64,000 bases of DNA from Zoroaster sp. YZ-2022 (GCA_029582265.1 CM055817.1:56424750-56488749); one strand, 5' to 3'; counted from the stretch's first letter, positions 24,140 to 36,018 are shown. Program-made: numbers and translations. Notes: a model not told the origin generated them from the letters alone.

Positions 24140-26320
24140 CGTCAACGCTTATACTACTAAAACAATAACCGTAAATAAATAAACTAGATATACGTTTTGT
24201 CACAACAAAACTAGGTGTTTCGATTGAAGTTAAAAATGGTTACGTCATCAATTCGAAGTGTTGGAGAAGTCAAATGTTAACGTCTGTTGAAGTTCTCATG
24301 AGATGTTTATTTTGAATACTAATACAATACCTGAATTTGAAGTAGTGCAATATTAAAATTTGACTTTCCGGTTTTGGACAGGAAGTAAAGGTCAAATTAG
24401 GGTCATTGTTTTGTAAATACTTTTGACAATTAACTATCTGTTACAATGGTGCAAAACTGTGAATTTACCTCTTATGGTTGTTGAGATATGATTTTTAAAT
24501 ATTAAACTTTGACTTCCGGTTTGGACAGGAAGTAAGGTCAAATTAGGGTCATCTTTGTGTAAACATGTTTCGATAATTAACAATCTAACTACAATGGCGC
24601 AAAAATGTAATAATTTACCTCTTGTGGTTGTTGAGATAGGATTTGTTTTAAATATTAAACTTTGACTTCCGGTTTGGACAGGAAGTAAGGTCCAAGTTAG
24701 GGTCATCTTTTAATCAAATATTTTTGACAATTAACGATCTGTACAATGGTGCAAAAAATTGAGTGGCAATTTACTTCTTGTGGTTGTTCAGATATGATTT
24801 TTAAATATTAAACAACTTTGACTTCCCAGTTTTGGACAGGAAATGAGGTCAAGTTTGGGTCACCTTTGTGTACCAAATAATGTTTCGACAATTTAACAAT
24901 CCTATACAATGGTGCAAAAAAGATTTCAATTTTACACTCTTGGTGGTTGTTGATATTAAACTTTGACTTCGGTTTGGACAGGAGTAAGGTCAATGAGATA
25001 ATCTTTGTAAATTTTTTTTTGACAATGTAATGATCTGTACAATAGGTACAAAAATTGTGAATTTACCTCTTGTAGTTGTTGAGATTATGATTTTTTAAAT
25101 ATTAAATTTTGGTACGACTTTCGGTTTTGGACAGGAAGTAAAGGTCAAAGTCAGGGTCACCTTTGTGTAAATATTTTTCGACAATGCTAACGATCTGTAC
25201 ATTAATAATTAAAAAAGTTTCAATTTACCTCTTGTGGTTGTTGAGATATGATTTTGTTTAAAATAATAAACTTTTGATTTATCCGTAATTCGATATCTGA
25301 TGAGCCTAATCATGACGTCTACAAATTTTTTGTTTCATCTACGTGTTAGAAGTTCTAAGTATGCCAAGTTCAAGTTCATGTGAAGTTTTATGACAAGTAT
25401 GTGTTTTTGTGAGACAATCGATGGGGAAGAAGAAGAAGAAGAAGGAGAAGGAACAAACAACCGAACAAAAACAATAGGATGATTTCAGTTTTATACTCCG
25501 AACACCTAATAAAAATAAATAAAAACTAGATATAAGTTTTGTCTACAACAAAACAAGGTGTTCAGTTGAAGTTCAAAATGGTTACGTCATCAATTCGAAG
25601 TGTTGAGAAGTCAAATGTTAACGTCTGTTGAAGTTCTCATGAGAAGTTTTATTTGAATACAATACAATACTGAATTTAGAAATTATTTTAATATTAAACT
25701 TTTGACTTTTCGGTTTGGACGGGAAGTAAGGTCAAATTAGGGTCACCTTTATTGTAATGCATACTTTGGCAATTAACAATCTGTACCAATAATGGTACAA
25801 AAATGTCAATTTACCTCCTGTGGTTGTTGAGATATGTAATTTTTAAATATTAAACTTTCACTTCCAGTTTGGACAGGAAGTGAAGCTCAGAATTGGGGTA
25901 TAAATATTTTTTGACAATTATACATCTGTACAATGGTACAACAATTTTAATTTACCTCTTGTGGTTGTTGAGATACAATTTTTTTAAATCAATTAAATTT
26001 GACTTCCGGATTTGGACAGAGGAAGTAAAAGGTCAGAGTGGGGTCATGTTTTTGTAAATATTTTTGACAATTAACAATCCTGGCCGCAATGGTGCAAAAA
26101 TGTTAATTTACCTCTATGGTTGTTGAGATAGTGATTTTTAAATATTAAACTTTGACTTTGGTTTTGAACAGAAGTAAGGTCAAATTAAGGTCACCTTTTT
26201 CTAAATATTGATTTGACAATTTACGAAGTCTGTACAATAGTGGGAAAGAATTTGGAATTGTTGAGATATGATTTTTTAAATATTTGCTGACTTCCGGTTT
26301 GGACAGGAAGTAAAAATCAA
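24140..26320. repeat. Satellite array of about 150-bp units with higher-order structure
   Basis: Each unit contains TTTACCTCTTGTGGTTGTTG, AAATATTAAACTTTGACTTC, CGGTTTGGACAGGAAGT and a GATCTGTACAATGGT segment. About eleven units are seen, starting near 24350. A distinct 200-bp segment (TTACGTCATCAATTCGAAGT) precedes the array at about 24140-24350 and recurs at about 25500-25690, so a larger period of about 1.36 kb lies over the small one. A GAA-rich run sits near 25428. The array runs into an assembly gap and its length is unknown. Confidence 0.9.
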
Positions 26321-26820
26321 NNNNNNNNNNNNNNNNNNNNNNNNNNNNNNNNNNNNNNNNNNNNNNNNNNNNNNNNNNNNNNNNNNNNNNNNNNNNNNNN
26401 NNNNNNNNNNNNNNNNNNNNNNNNNNNNNNNNNNNNNNNNNNNNNNNNNNNNNNNNNNNNNNNNNNNNNNNNNNNNNNNNNNNNNNNNNNNNNNNNNNNN
26501 NNNNNNNNNNNNNNNNNNNNNNNNNNNNNNNNNNNNNNNNNNNNNNNNNNNNNNNNNNNNNNNNNNNNNNNNNNNNNNNNNNNNNNNNNNNNNNNNNNNN
26601 NNNNNNNNNNNNNNNNNNNNNNNNNNNNNNNNNNNNNNNNNNNNNNNNNNNNNNNNNNNNNNNNNNNNNNNNNNNNNNNNNNNNNNNNNNNNNNNNNNNN
26701 NNNNNNNNNNNNNNNNNNNNNNNNNNNNNNNNNNNNNNNNNNNNNNNNNNNNNNNNNNNNNNNNNNNNNNNNNNNNNNNNNNNNNNNNNNNNNNNNNNNN
26801 NNNNNNNNNNNNNNNNNNNN
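26321..26820. other. Assembly gap, 500 N, inside the satellite
   Basis: 500 unspecified bases directly after a satellite unit. Sequence to the right (26821 on) is not satellite. The true array length cannot be read from this assembly. Confidence 0.99.
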
Positions 26821-27152
26821 GATTCGGGAAAAGGCCGAATACTCAGATTAATACTCAGATTTGTCTGATTTTTCAGATACAGACTCAGAGTGTTGAATAA
26901 AAGTACCAGTACGATCAATAATTCTGCTATTTAAGTCGGAGGGATTAGATGATCTCAAGAGTTAGATACATGTAGGCCTATCTTCAGATTTACGTTTTTT
27001 TTAATTCAAACTGATTTTGTTGAGTTCTTAAAAATATTTTCAGAGACTGAAGTGAACATGTTGAGTGTGTTGAAACTTTTTAATCCAAGGTTCATCAGAG
27101 ACTGGCTCCATACATTCATCCCATTAGCCTATGTAGGCATACCAATTTACTT

Positions 27153-27206
27153 TACTACAGGGGCATCCCATGAGGAAGCTTAGCATCTTGGGATGCCCCT
27201 GTAGTA
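27153..27206. ncRNA. Perfect 18-bp hairpin, candidate small RNA precursor
   Basis: TACTACAGGGGCATCCCA (27153-27170) is perfectly complementary to 27189-27206, with an 18-nt loop. It is shorter than a typical pre-miRNA (54 nt in all), and a palindromic repeat is an equally good explanation. Confidence 0.35.
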
Positions 27207-27479
27207 CAATTTACCACTTAAATTGACCAATTACCATTTAACCAAGATTTGAATAAATGGAAAAGAAGAGTTGAAACAGAAATAATAAAACAATAAAACA
27301 TTTATTTTAACAACGGAACTAAAATTGCCAGTGTGTCTTCTTGTGATTCTAGTCTACTGTTCACTATACTACAATAAAGATACAGTTTTTCATGGAATTG
27401 ATTTAGTTGAGATTGTTTTTTTTTCTCATTTTGTCTTATTCTTGCCTCAGTCTGGAAAGTGTACTTCAGAAAGTGTACC

Positions 27480-27620
27480 CCCAGTTCTTTTCAGAACTAA
27501 TTACTACTCAATTGAGATTCCACATGGTGTCACCGCAATTAGTCTTACTTATCATCCTCACCATGCAAAGCTACAAGTTGTACTTCAGACTCTTCATTTT
27601 TTCTGTTTTCCATGGGTTGG
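27480..27620 (+). repeat. Third copy of the 17.4-kb retroelement-like fragment
   Basis: TTCTTTTCAGAACTAATTAC and CTTACTTATC...CACCAT match 17447-17520. The hammerhead-like part is absent. A GC-rich stretch (27655-27760) follows whose composition resembles hAT ends. Confidence 0.5.
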
Positions 27621-27899
27621 AAATAACCTCCAAATGCCTCTTTAGGGCCTCAAACTTTAGGGCCTTCAAATTTTTCCGGGGGAGGGCCGCCGGAACCCGC
27701 CTTTCCCGGAACGCCTCGCGCATTCGGCGCTCGGCAAATGGGCTTTGCCCATTTGTCTGCACCCTCCTACTTTCTTTCTTGTACCCTCCTACTCCTCTAA
27801 ACTTTGAGAGCCCTGCATTTGGCAGGGTGCTTAGAGAATACCTCGTGGGGATTAGGGTTAATGTGAAGAATTCAATGGTGTTATTTGTTTTCTAATAGG

Positions 27900-29270
27900 A
27901 CATTTAGTTCTTGAGATATTGGCTGTTGAACTTGGAAAAGTTGAGATTTAAGAAATAAATTGGAAATTAACAAGTGTGACTAGGAGCACTATGTTTTTTA
28001 TTTTAAATTTGATGTTTTTGTGGTCATAGAATATAAAAATAAAAATTTTAAAAAATAGTGAACTGTTAATTCCAATCATTAAAGGCCCAGTGAATGAAAA
28101 AAAGTTTTAAAAAATGTTACACTTCATTGTTAAATAATAACCATCAATGCATCATTCATTTGGGCTGATTAATACTGTACAACAGTAACAATATCTGAAC
28201 TTGAACTTTAATATTCCTCCGAGACCATATACGCTTACATACATGACAAACCCGCCATCATCGCGCAACAATTGGCCATGTTGATATGACCCCAGAAATA
28301 CCCTTTTCGCGAGAGTTCTTGATAATTTTTACAGACAGTTTTTGTTTATATTGCTAAAAACCAGTCCAGATAATGTTAAAATCTGTGTTGCTAAAATGTG
28401 GCTGTTGATTTAATATAAATTTGAAAACTTTTTATTTCAAAATCTTACATTTTTTGGACTAAAAATGCCGGAACGTTAACAATTTCTTACCTGTCAAATA
28501 CTTTTTCCTCCATTAAAAATGGCTTGGTATATCAAAGTGATCATGCTTCACACATTGACCCTTCAACTTTGGTCGAAATATCAAAGAATCTCGCGAAAAT
28601 ATGAAATTTCAACGAGACCTCAAAACCGGGTCAAATGTCAAAAGTCAGGTCAAATCGGCAATCTGTTGGAGTCGCAACCAAAAAGTCGTCCTCAAAACCA
28701 TGCATATTTCTGGACAAATATCTCATCAATAATCTTGTGGATGGTCTTAAATTGAAGAGTAAGAATTATTCTACATAATCTGTGACTGTTGTGGGAAGTT
28801 TGTGGACCGTTTAGCTGCTATGGGTTCCAGAACTTTTTTTTTTTTACATGGTGGCACATAGGCAAATGTGTTAAATCGCGTTTGGGTGTTATACCTACAC
28901 AATGTCTACTCTAAGCATGTGTTTTTAGCAGACGACAAAATGGCAACATCTCACTGGATGTGCATACATTCATTGCTCAAAACCGCCCAAAATATCATTT
29001 CCAATCCTCACTTGATGACACTTTCCTCTCTTTAATAAGTGTGTCCCTCTGTCATATTTTTAAAAAAATATGTGAAATTTGTTGTAATATTTGGATAGAA
29101 AAGTGGCGGTTGTAGGCCTATTTAGTTACATTCTTTCACAATTATTAATGTATTCCATTTTGGGCCTTGATTATTGAATGGATGGTGTATAACCATTTTT
29201 TTAAAATGTATTTTGTGTTACATTTATAATAGGCTACATTTTTAAAATAAATTATAGACACCTTATTCAC
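27900..29270. other. Gene-free stretch, probable intron
   Basis: No exon was recognised. It lies downstream of the first exon of the minus-strand gene at 29271-29549 and is therefore probably its first intron or beyond. Confidence 0.5.
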
Positions 29271-29549
29271 TTTACTCCTGTAAACCTCCAAACACTCATC
29301 TGCGACCCTCCGAGCAAAATCCAGTGCGTCTGTAGGACCATCATCATACCGTAACACCTCGCGTGGAGCACCGTAGTGAAACACCAGATATTCATTGACG
29401 AGCTTTGCCGTCTCGTAGACGTTTTCCTTGGCTCGTCGGTCGCGGTCTATCGTCAGTAACTTGTACGTAGAGTAGACAGCAATTCCTGATGTTGCTAGAA
29501 GTGCTGCACCCACAATTGTTGGGATGTGTTCCGCTGCTTGGGATAACAT
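29271..29549 (-). CDS. First exon of a membrane-anchored methyltransferase-like gene
   Basis: The minus strand opens with MLSQAAEHIPTIVGAALLAT, a hydrophobic probable membrane anchor (about residues 10-30). It continues YETAKLVNEYLVFHYGAPRE and then DALDFARRVADECLEVYRSK before a weak donor (GTGAAT) at 29269-29270, 93 codons in phase. The FHYG...DALDF...R...C pattern recalls the start of the OvoA-type 4-mercaptohistidine N1-methyltransferase domain; that link is from memory and moderate. The SAM-binding motifs would lie in later exons, outside what I could find. The frame is open upstream to 29750, but the ATG at 29549 precedes the first protein-like sequence. The upstream region (29659-29780) is duplicated at 53217. 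Confidence 0.6.
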
Positions 29550-29658
29550 TTTGCTCAAGATTGTAGAATTTCTCTTTTCTACAGAGAACCGTTTTGTTAA
29601 TTGCACAACCACCCCAGCTAGCCGCGCCGGCAAACTAAACCCACGTTGGTGGTTGTTA

Positions 29659-29780
29659 GACAATGGAATAAACTCATTGCGCATGCGCCGACTTTTTTTG
29701 TATGACGCGCTAATTAACGCCTCATGAATATTAATTTTATGACAAAACAATCCCAGGGGCGATGACTCATCGCTAATAAG
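29659..29780. promoter_or_regulatory. Probable promoter block of the 29.5-kb gene, with AP-1 palindrome
   Basis: This block lies about 110-230 bp upstream of the ATG at 29549. It contains CGATGACTCATCG, a perfect 13-bp palindrome around the AP-1 site TGACTCA (29763-29769). It recurs almost unchanged at 53217-53345, including the AP-1 site (53321-53327). Confidence 0.5.
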
Positions 29781-30016
29781 GTCATAAATTATAGCCTTTT
29801 GCGTGTTGATATGATTAGCATATCGGCTCGGAACCCTGTAACACTGATACCGCAGATCAGTTTATAGTGCGCCTGCACCAGACTATTCGTGACCGGATGT
29901 CAGCCGAGTCTCTGTTGCCAGTCACGTGATTCGGGGCAAGCTTTTTCCGCTTTTTCTTAGAAACCAACAATACTGCAGCGGTGCGTGGTCTGGTACCTGC
30001 AACATATAACTCAATG

Positions 30017-30953
30017 CAGTGGCGCACCCATGGGGGGGGGGGCTCGAGCCCCCCCCCCAAGGGCCCGCTGATGTTTTATTATTTTTTTAAAGAAGGAGCC
30101 AGGAAAGAGAGCAAAATCTGAGCCCAAGTCTTGTCTACAGAGGAGTTCGGCAAGGAGTATAGGGCAGTGGTACAAGGGATGGGGACTCAGGAGACTCAAG
30201 CTCCCCTCCAAAAGTTTTCCATTTATTCCACTCACTATTATATTTTACGGCGTTGCATATGCATATGCATGTAAGCTTGAAGGGCCACCAGTATATATAA
30301 CAAGCATTTTTACACATTCTCCCCCCCCCCCTGCCATGGTGCACCCTGATCAGGGAGCAGCTTTACTTAATTTTATTTTCATTTTCTGTTGTCCGTTTCT
30401 CTTGTTGAGGTCGTTGACTGTCGTTGAGGTTACTCGTAAAATTTAAACACGCCCGCATTATAATCAACTCCTTTCCAGTTTGTACACAATGGCCCAGGAT
30501 TGGGTTTTAATTTACAAAGATTATGTGACACTCTTTTAGCAAACACCGATTGGATAATATTGGGATTTGGTTTTGCCGCCAAAGTCGTGTTTGAAAATGT
30601 TTTGCTCCGCCCGGAAAGATCACAAACTTTACGTCCACGCAATGAAAGTATTTAACTATAGAAATCTTGCAGACGAAACAAGCTCAAGTTCTTTACATCA
30701 AGAGGAGGAAATTATATGGAAGGTAAAACCCTACGAGTCCGAATCATGCCATAATGTCTTCTTTTTATGACTAGAAACCACCAGGAAACATTTAACATGT
30801 GCCGTAGGTTCACTGACGAGCACGACTAGGGACATGGCTGCAGCCGCGCCAGCGGTTATGGTTTGGGTCAGCCATGTCTCTCCCCCATATTGGATTTCAA
30901 ATAAAAATATTTTGAGCCCCCCCCCCCCCAATCAAATCCTGGGTGCGCCACTG
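30017..30953. mobile_element. Non-autonomous hAT element, 937 bp, perfect 8-bp TSD
   Basis: The ends are CAGTGGCGCACCCA and its inverted copy, each followed by a G tract. ACTCAATG is present on both sides (30009-30016 and 30954-30961). An 8-bp target duplication with CAGTGG ends is diagnostic of the hAT superfamily. No transposase fragment was recognised inside; short ORFs there look accidental. It depends on a transposase supplied elsewhere. Confidence 0.9.
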
Positions 30954-31055
30954 ACTCAATGATCAACGCATTAATAACGATTGGAACCTATCTACACAAC
31001 TCGTGTTGTTAGTTGCCTATGGTGTTCTAAAAAGGACACATGCACATTGCAAGAA

Positions 31056-31282
31056 GAGTGTTGTCGCGTCGCACTAGAAGTGTGTCGCGTCGCATTAGAA
31101 GTGTTGTCGCGTCGCACTAGAAGTGTGTCGCGTCGCACTAGAAGTGTGTCGCGTCGCACTAGAAGTGTAGTCGCGTCGCACTAGAAGTGTAGTCGCGTCG
31201 CACTAGAGTAGAAGTGTAGTCGCGTCGCATTAGAAGTGTGTCGCGTCGCACTAGAAGTGTTGTCGCGTCGCACTAGAAGTGT
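31056..31282. repeat. CpG-rich 21-22 bp minisatellite, left arm (about 10 copies)
   Basis: Units read GTGTCGCGTCGCACTAGAA or GTTGTCGCGTCGCACTAGAA, each with three CpGs in TCGCGTCGCA. The matching array in the right arm has about twice as many copies, so the arms have changed length independently. Confidence 0.95.
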
Positions 31283-31596
31283 TCACCATTGCAGTTTATT
31301 TCTCGTATGAAGAGCCGTATGTGACTAAATTTCGACTAATTAAATATATACGACTAAAATAAATTTAAATCCATATATTTACTAGAAAAACCAATTATAC
31401 AAAAGCGGCAACCAGACTGGTTGGCAGCTAGCATGCATACGGTATTAAACATGAATTTTGGGATTTATATTCCTTTAAAAAAGTCCTCCACAGCCCATAC
31501 ATTATTGTTTTAAAGAAAGGTTTTGTTTCTGAATTAGTGTTGTAGTTAACAAAAATGTTGCTAATCCTGTTACAAATATTTACAACCTAAACCTAT

Positions 31597-31668
31597 AGTC
31601 TCGATCCCAACTACCTACATGGAAGGTGAGCATTCTAAACCACAAGACTACCATGCCACTCGAATTTG
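31597..31668 (-). repeat. tRNA-Gly(TCC)-like SINE head, copy 1
   Basis: On the minus strand TGGTAGTCTTGTGGTTTAGA (A-box region), CTCACCTTCCATG (anticodon region with TCC) and GGGATCGAGAC (B-box-like) occur in tRNA order. Copies at 32485-32560 (minus) and 34440-34507 (plus) show it belongs to the foldback arms and their partial duplication. Confidence 0.5.
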
Positions 31669-32484
31669 GCGGTGAATTAAGTACAGAAGAACCTTTGTAA
31701 AATTGTTTTATAAAATAATATAAATTGTTCAGAAAAATATTGTGCAGGCCTACAGGGTTCACTCGTCCCCACCGCCCAGGGCCGTAGCAAGCGGGGTCAG
31801 GGGTATGGGGTGTGACACCCCAATAATTGTTCTCAGTCCGCAAATCAAAGGTACAAGAGCAAAAGTTTGTCCAAAATTTTGTCAGCAACATTTGTATGTT
31901 TTATATACTGATGCCTCTTTTCACAACAAACTATTTTAAAGCAGAACCATACCCTAAATTCATGGTCACACAATAATGTAATTATAGGGGGGGCTAGATG
32001 ACAGATAATTAAAAGCAAAAAGGACACAAACAGATGATTTTATTTTTATAAAAACTTGTTTTCAATCATCAACCATTATATAGGCCTAATGTTAATTTAA
32101 AGGAATATTGTGTACATGTACAACACTGTCCCAAATAATATGTCCCACAAGTTGCATTTTGAGATAATCAAATTACACAACTAACTGTATTAACTATAGG
32201 CAGGAACACATTTATATATGTTATGGAATACATCATTCATCAAATGTTTCTTTTGAAGTTTTTTTGGTCTATAATTTCAGTATAACTATTTTTTCAGTTC
32301 ATGAGACCAACATTTCACATAATAAACAGACTGGTCGGCAGCTAGCATGCATACGGTACTAAAAATGAATTTGGGGATTTATATTCCTTTAAAAAAGTCC
32401 TCCACAGCCCATACATTACTATTATATAGAAAGGTTTTGTTTTTGAATTAGTGTTGTAGTTAACAAAAAATGTTTACAACCTAA

Positions 32485-32560
32485 ACCTAGTCTCGATCCC
32501 GATACTCCCTACATGGAAGGTGAGCCTTCTAACAAGTACACCACCATGCCACTCGAATTT
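32485..32560 (-). repeat. tRNA-Gly-like SINE head, copy 2
   Basis: Same segment as 31597-31668, more diverged, in the directly repeated part of the foldback centre. Confidence 0.45.
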
Positions 32561-34439
32561 CTTGGTGAATTAATTACAAAGGGACCTTAATAACATTTTA
32601 TTTAAAAAATAATATAAATTCTTTAATGCAGAAAAATATTGCACAGTCCTGTTGGGTTCACTCGTCCCCACCAACCAGGTCCCCAGCAAGCGGGTGGGCG
32701 ATTTTTTTCTGCCAACTAAAATTACCATCCCGCGATATAAATTATATATTCGTGGCTTATTCTATCAGTCCCAAAACACTTAAAATATCTGGATAGCCCT
32801 AACATATTAATGAGCTACCATACCAAACCAAAGTCCCTAGGCAGACCAAAGGTCTCTGCCAGAATGTAAACAAACCCACCCAAGGCCATACTTTGGCTGA
32901 TGATAAGAAGTGACACTGTACTATGGCATGCATAGACAATACACAATGTTCGTTTGTATCAAAAAATCTGATAGTGAATTTAATAATATAACGACCAGAA
33001 CTAACACAATTAGTATGGAAACTAAGAAAATTGCAAAACTGGAGGCATAAGTCTAGATGGTCTTCATCTGGAATACCTGCAACCAGTAATACAGTGAATT
33101 TAGGCTTTCTAATTCTCACAGTGACTGAACAATGGTGGGCTATAAATTTACAAATAACTCGGAAACATTAATTTTTTACAAGGTTTACAACAAAATGATA
33201 AGTGGAAACGAGATGAATTATAAAACCTGTCATTCAGTAGATTACAATAAAAGTGTAAGCAATTTGATTTAACTGAGGAATCAGCAACAATAAAAAAGTG
33301 GAAAATGCAATAAAGTAAAATAATAGGAATTAAAAGTAATAATCAGAAATTAAAATAATCCAGTCACTATTCTAGGTTCGTAACATCCAAAAATCAGACA
33401 AACAGAAGGAAAGTAACACTACTGATGAAATATTAATAAATGTCAAAACAATTTTCCATGATTCAGATTGGCAATTCTACAACTGTTACAACTGGTCATC
33501 AACTTTGTATTAAGTATGTATTAAACTGTCATAGCAGACACGTATTCCTCAAACCTTGAGTCTGTGTCATTTTATGGTGACACAAGTCAAAGTTACACTG
33601 AAAAATTGGAACTTGGTCAGACTTACTGACCTGTGTGAATGTCTACCCAACTAAGAAAGTTTTTTTGTAGTAAAATATATTTCTTTTCTGTAAGGATAAT
33701 GTATTATTTTGTTGATGCATAACTCCAGCCTATATGAAAGCTTCAGCAATAGTGAAAATACATTCAGATTGTTTATTATGTGAAATGTTGGTCTCATGAA
33801 CTTTAAAAAATCATTTTGAAAAAATAGTTATACTGAAATTATAGACCAAAAAAACTTCAAAAGAAACATTTGATGAATGATGTATTCCATAACATATATA
33901 AATGTGTTCCTGCCTATAGTTAATACAGTTAGTTGTGTAATTTGATTATCTCAAAATGCAACTTGTGGGACATAATTATTTGGGACAGTATTCCTTTAAA
34001 TTAGCAGTAGGCCTATTGTTGATGATTGAAAACAAATTTTTATAAAAATAAAATCATCTGTTTGTGTCCTTTTTGCTTTTAATTATCTGTCATCTAGCCC
34101 CCCCCCCCCTATAATTACATTATTGTGTGACCATGAATTTAGGGTATGATTCTGCTTTAAAATAGTTTGTTGTGAAAAGAGGCATCAGTATATAAAACAT
34201 ACAAATGTTGCTGACAAAATTTTGGACAAACTTTTGCTCTTGTACCTTTGATTTGCGGACTGACAACAATTATTGGGGTGTCACACCCCATACACCCCCT
34301 GACCCCGCTCGCTACGGCCCTGGGCGGTGGGGACGAGTGAATCCTGTAGGCCTGCACAATATTTTTCTGAACAATTTATATTATTTTATAAAAACAATTT
34401 TACAAAGGTTCTTCTGTACTTAATTCACCGCCAAATTCG

Positions 34440-34507
34440 AGTGGCATGGTAGTCTTGTGGTTTAGAATGCTCACCTTCCATGTAGGTAGTTGGGATCGAG
34501 ACTATAG
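34440..34507 (+). repeat. tRNA-Gly-like SINE head, copy 3
   Basis: The inverted-arm counterpart of 31597-31668, nearly identical to it. Confidence 0.5.
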
Positions 34508-34822
34508 GTTTAGGTTGTAAATATTTGTAACAGGATTAGCAACATTTTTGTTAACTACAACACTAATTCAGAAACAAAACCTTTCTTTAAAACAATAATG
34601 TATGGGCTGTGGAGGACTTTTTTAAAGGAATATAAATCCCAAAATTCATGTTTAATACCGTATGCATGCTAGCTGCCAACCAGTCTGGTTGCCTCTTTTG
34701 TATAATTGGTTTTTCTTGTAAATATATGGATTTACATTTATTTTAGTCGTATATATTTAATTAGTCGAAATTTAGTCACATACGGCTCTTCATACGAGAA
34801 ATAAACTGCAATGGTGAACACT

Positions 34823-35278
34823 TCTAGTGCGACGCGACAACACTTCTAATGCGACGCGACTACACTTCTAGTGCGACGCGACTACACTTCTAGTGCGACG
34901 CGACACACTTCTAGTACGACGCGACACACTTCTAGTGCGACGCGACTACACTTCTAGTGCGACGCGACAACACTTCTAATGCGACGCGACACACTTCTAG
35001 TGCGACGCGACAACACTTCTAGTGCGACGCGACACACTTCTAGTGCGACGCGACAACACTTCTAATGCGACGCGACACACTTCTAGTGCGACGCGACAAC
35101 ACTTCTAGTGCGACGCGACACACTTCTAGTGCGACGCGACAACACTTCTAGTGCGACGCGACACACTTCTAGTGCGACGCGACAACACTTCTAATGCGAC
35201 GCGACACACTTCTAGTGCGACGCGACAACACTTCTAATGCGACGCGACACACTTCTAGTGCGACGCGACAACACTCTT
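34823..35278. repeat. CpG-rich minisatellite, right arm (about 21 copies)
   Basis: Units read CACTTCTAGTGCGACGCGAC with spacers ACA or CA. In the outer two thirds the spacers alternate regularly, giving a 43-bp dimer period. Inverted relative to 31056-31282. Confidence 0.95.
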
Positions 35279-35640
35279 CTTGCAATGTGCATGTGTCCTT
35301 TTTAGAACACCATAGTTGCCAACGTTGTATTTTGCTTTGAAGGCATTTTAACTTCCTTAGAACTAAAGTTAATGCAGCTGTTTTGACGTATTTGATTGTC
35401 CACTATACGTTAGAAAAAACACGGAAATACATGTACTTCGTCTTTTGTTGCAAAGAAACTCCTGCAAAATCATGTCACCGAAACTCTTTAGAAACTACAT
35501 GTACATAAAGGCCTATTCAAACACGTACGCATGGTTGCATCGTTTACGTCCGGCGCGGCCGTCCGTAAAGCTTGCCCCGAATCACGTGGCATAGTAACAG
35601 TCGCTACGCACAGGGGTCAAAGTCTGGGTCACTTGCACAA

Positions 35641-36018
35641 GGATTCAGAGTGCTTATGAATATGTATGAAAGAGAAACGTTCAATATTTATTTATGTCTT
35701 TTAAACGTTAAATTATATTATTGTACGCAGATTTTACAAACGTTTACAATATAGTCACATTTTGAGGTGTAAAATACTACTTTTTTTGTATTGTTTCCGA
35801 ATTTGAACTGTTCTTTAAAATCGCGGATTTTTCAATGGGTTTGAAACTTAAAAAACGGTGACAGTAGAGGATGTAGTACGCATTCTTTTAGACATGAGAG
35901 GTGAGCTAACAATTTTTTTTACCGAGATAATTTGTTCGTGAATATGCAATTTTTCGGCGTTTTTCGTGCTCAAAATCGTAATATATGTGGCCTGAATATA
36001 GCACATACTTCATAATTT
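35641..36018 (+). repeat. Segment duplicated at 53365-53742
   Basis: GTGCTTATGAATATGTATGA through CACATACTTCATAATTT matches 53371-53742 almost base for base. Similarity stops abruptly at 36018, shortly before the reverse transcriptase remains. Confidence 0.9.

Larger units (their letters stand above)
31003..35335. mobile_element. Foldback-like element with arms longer than 1.3 kb
   Basis: 31003-32331 is an inverted copy of about 33768-35335. The outer ends share ATGGTGTTCTAAAAAGGACA / TGTCCTTTTTAGAACACCAT, then a CpG-rich minisatellite, then about 1 kb of single-copy arm. The central 1.44 kb (32332-33767) begins with a direct partial copy of the left arm (32332-32690 matching 31409-31790). 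Long arms with tandem repeats near the tips are the defining layout of foldback (FB) elements. No transposase was recognised; frames in the centre match nothing known to me. Confidence 0.75.

Noticed and set aside
27325..27895. Two overlapping frames of 106 and 162 codons
   Set aside because: They run across a dispersed retroelement-like fragment and a GC-rich repeat end, with no recognisable protein.
31056..31282. CRISPR-like array
   Set aside because: The repeats are contiguous 21-22 bp units without unique spacers, mirrored in an inverted arm of a eukaryotic element.
32799..33119. 106-residue minus-strand frame in the foldback centre
   Set aside because: No motif of a transposase or other family could be recognised.
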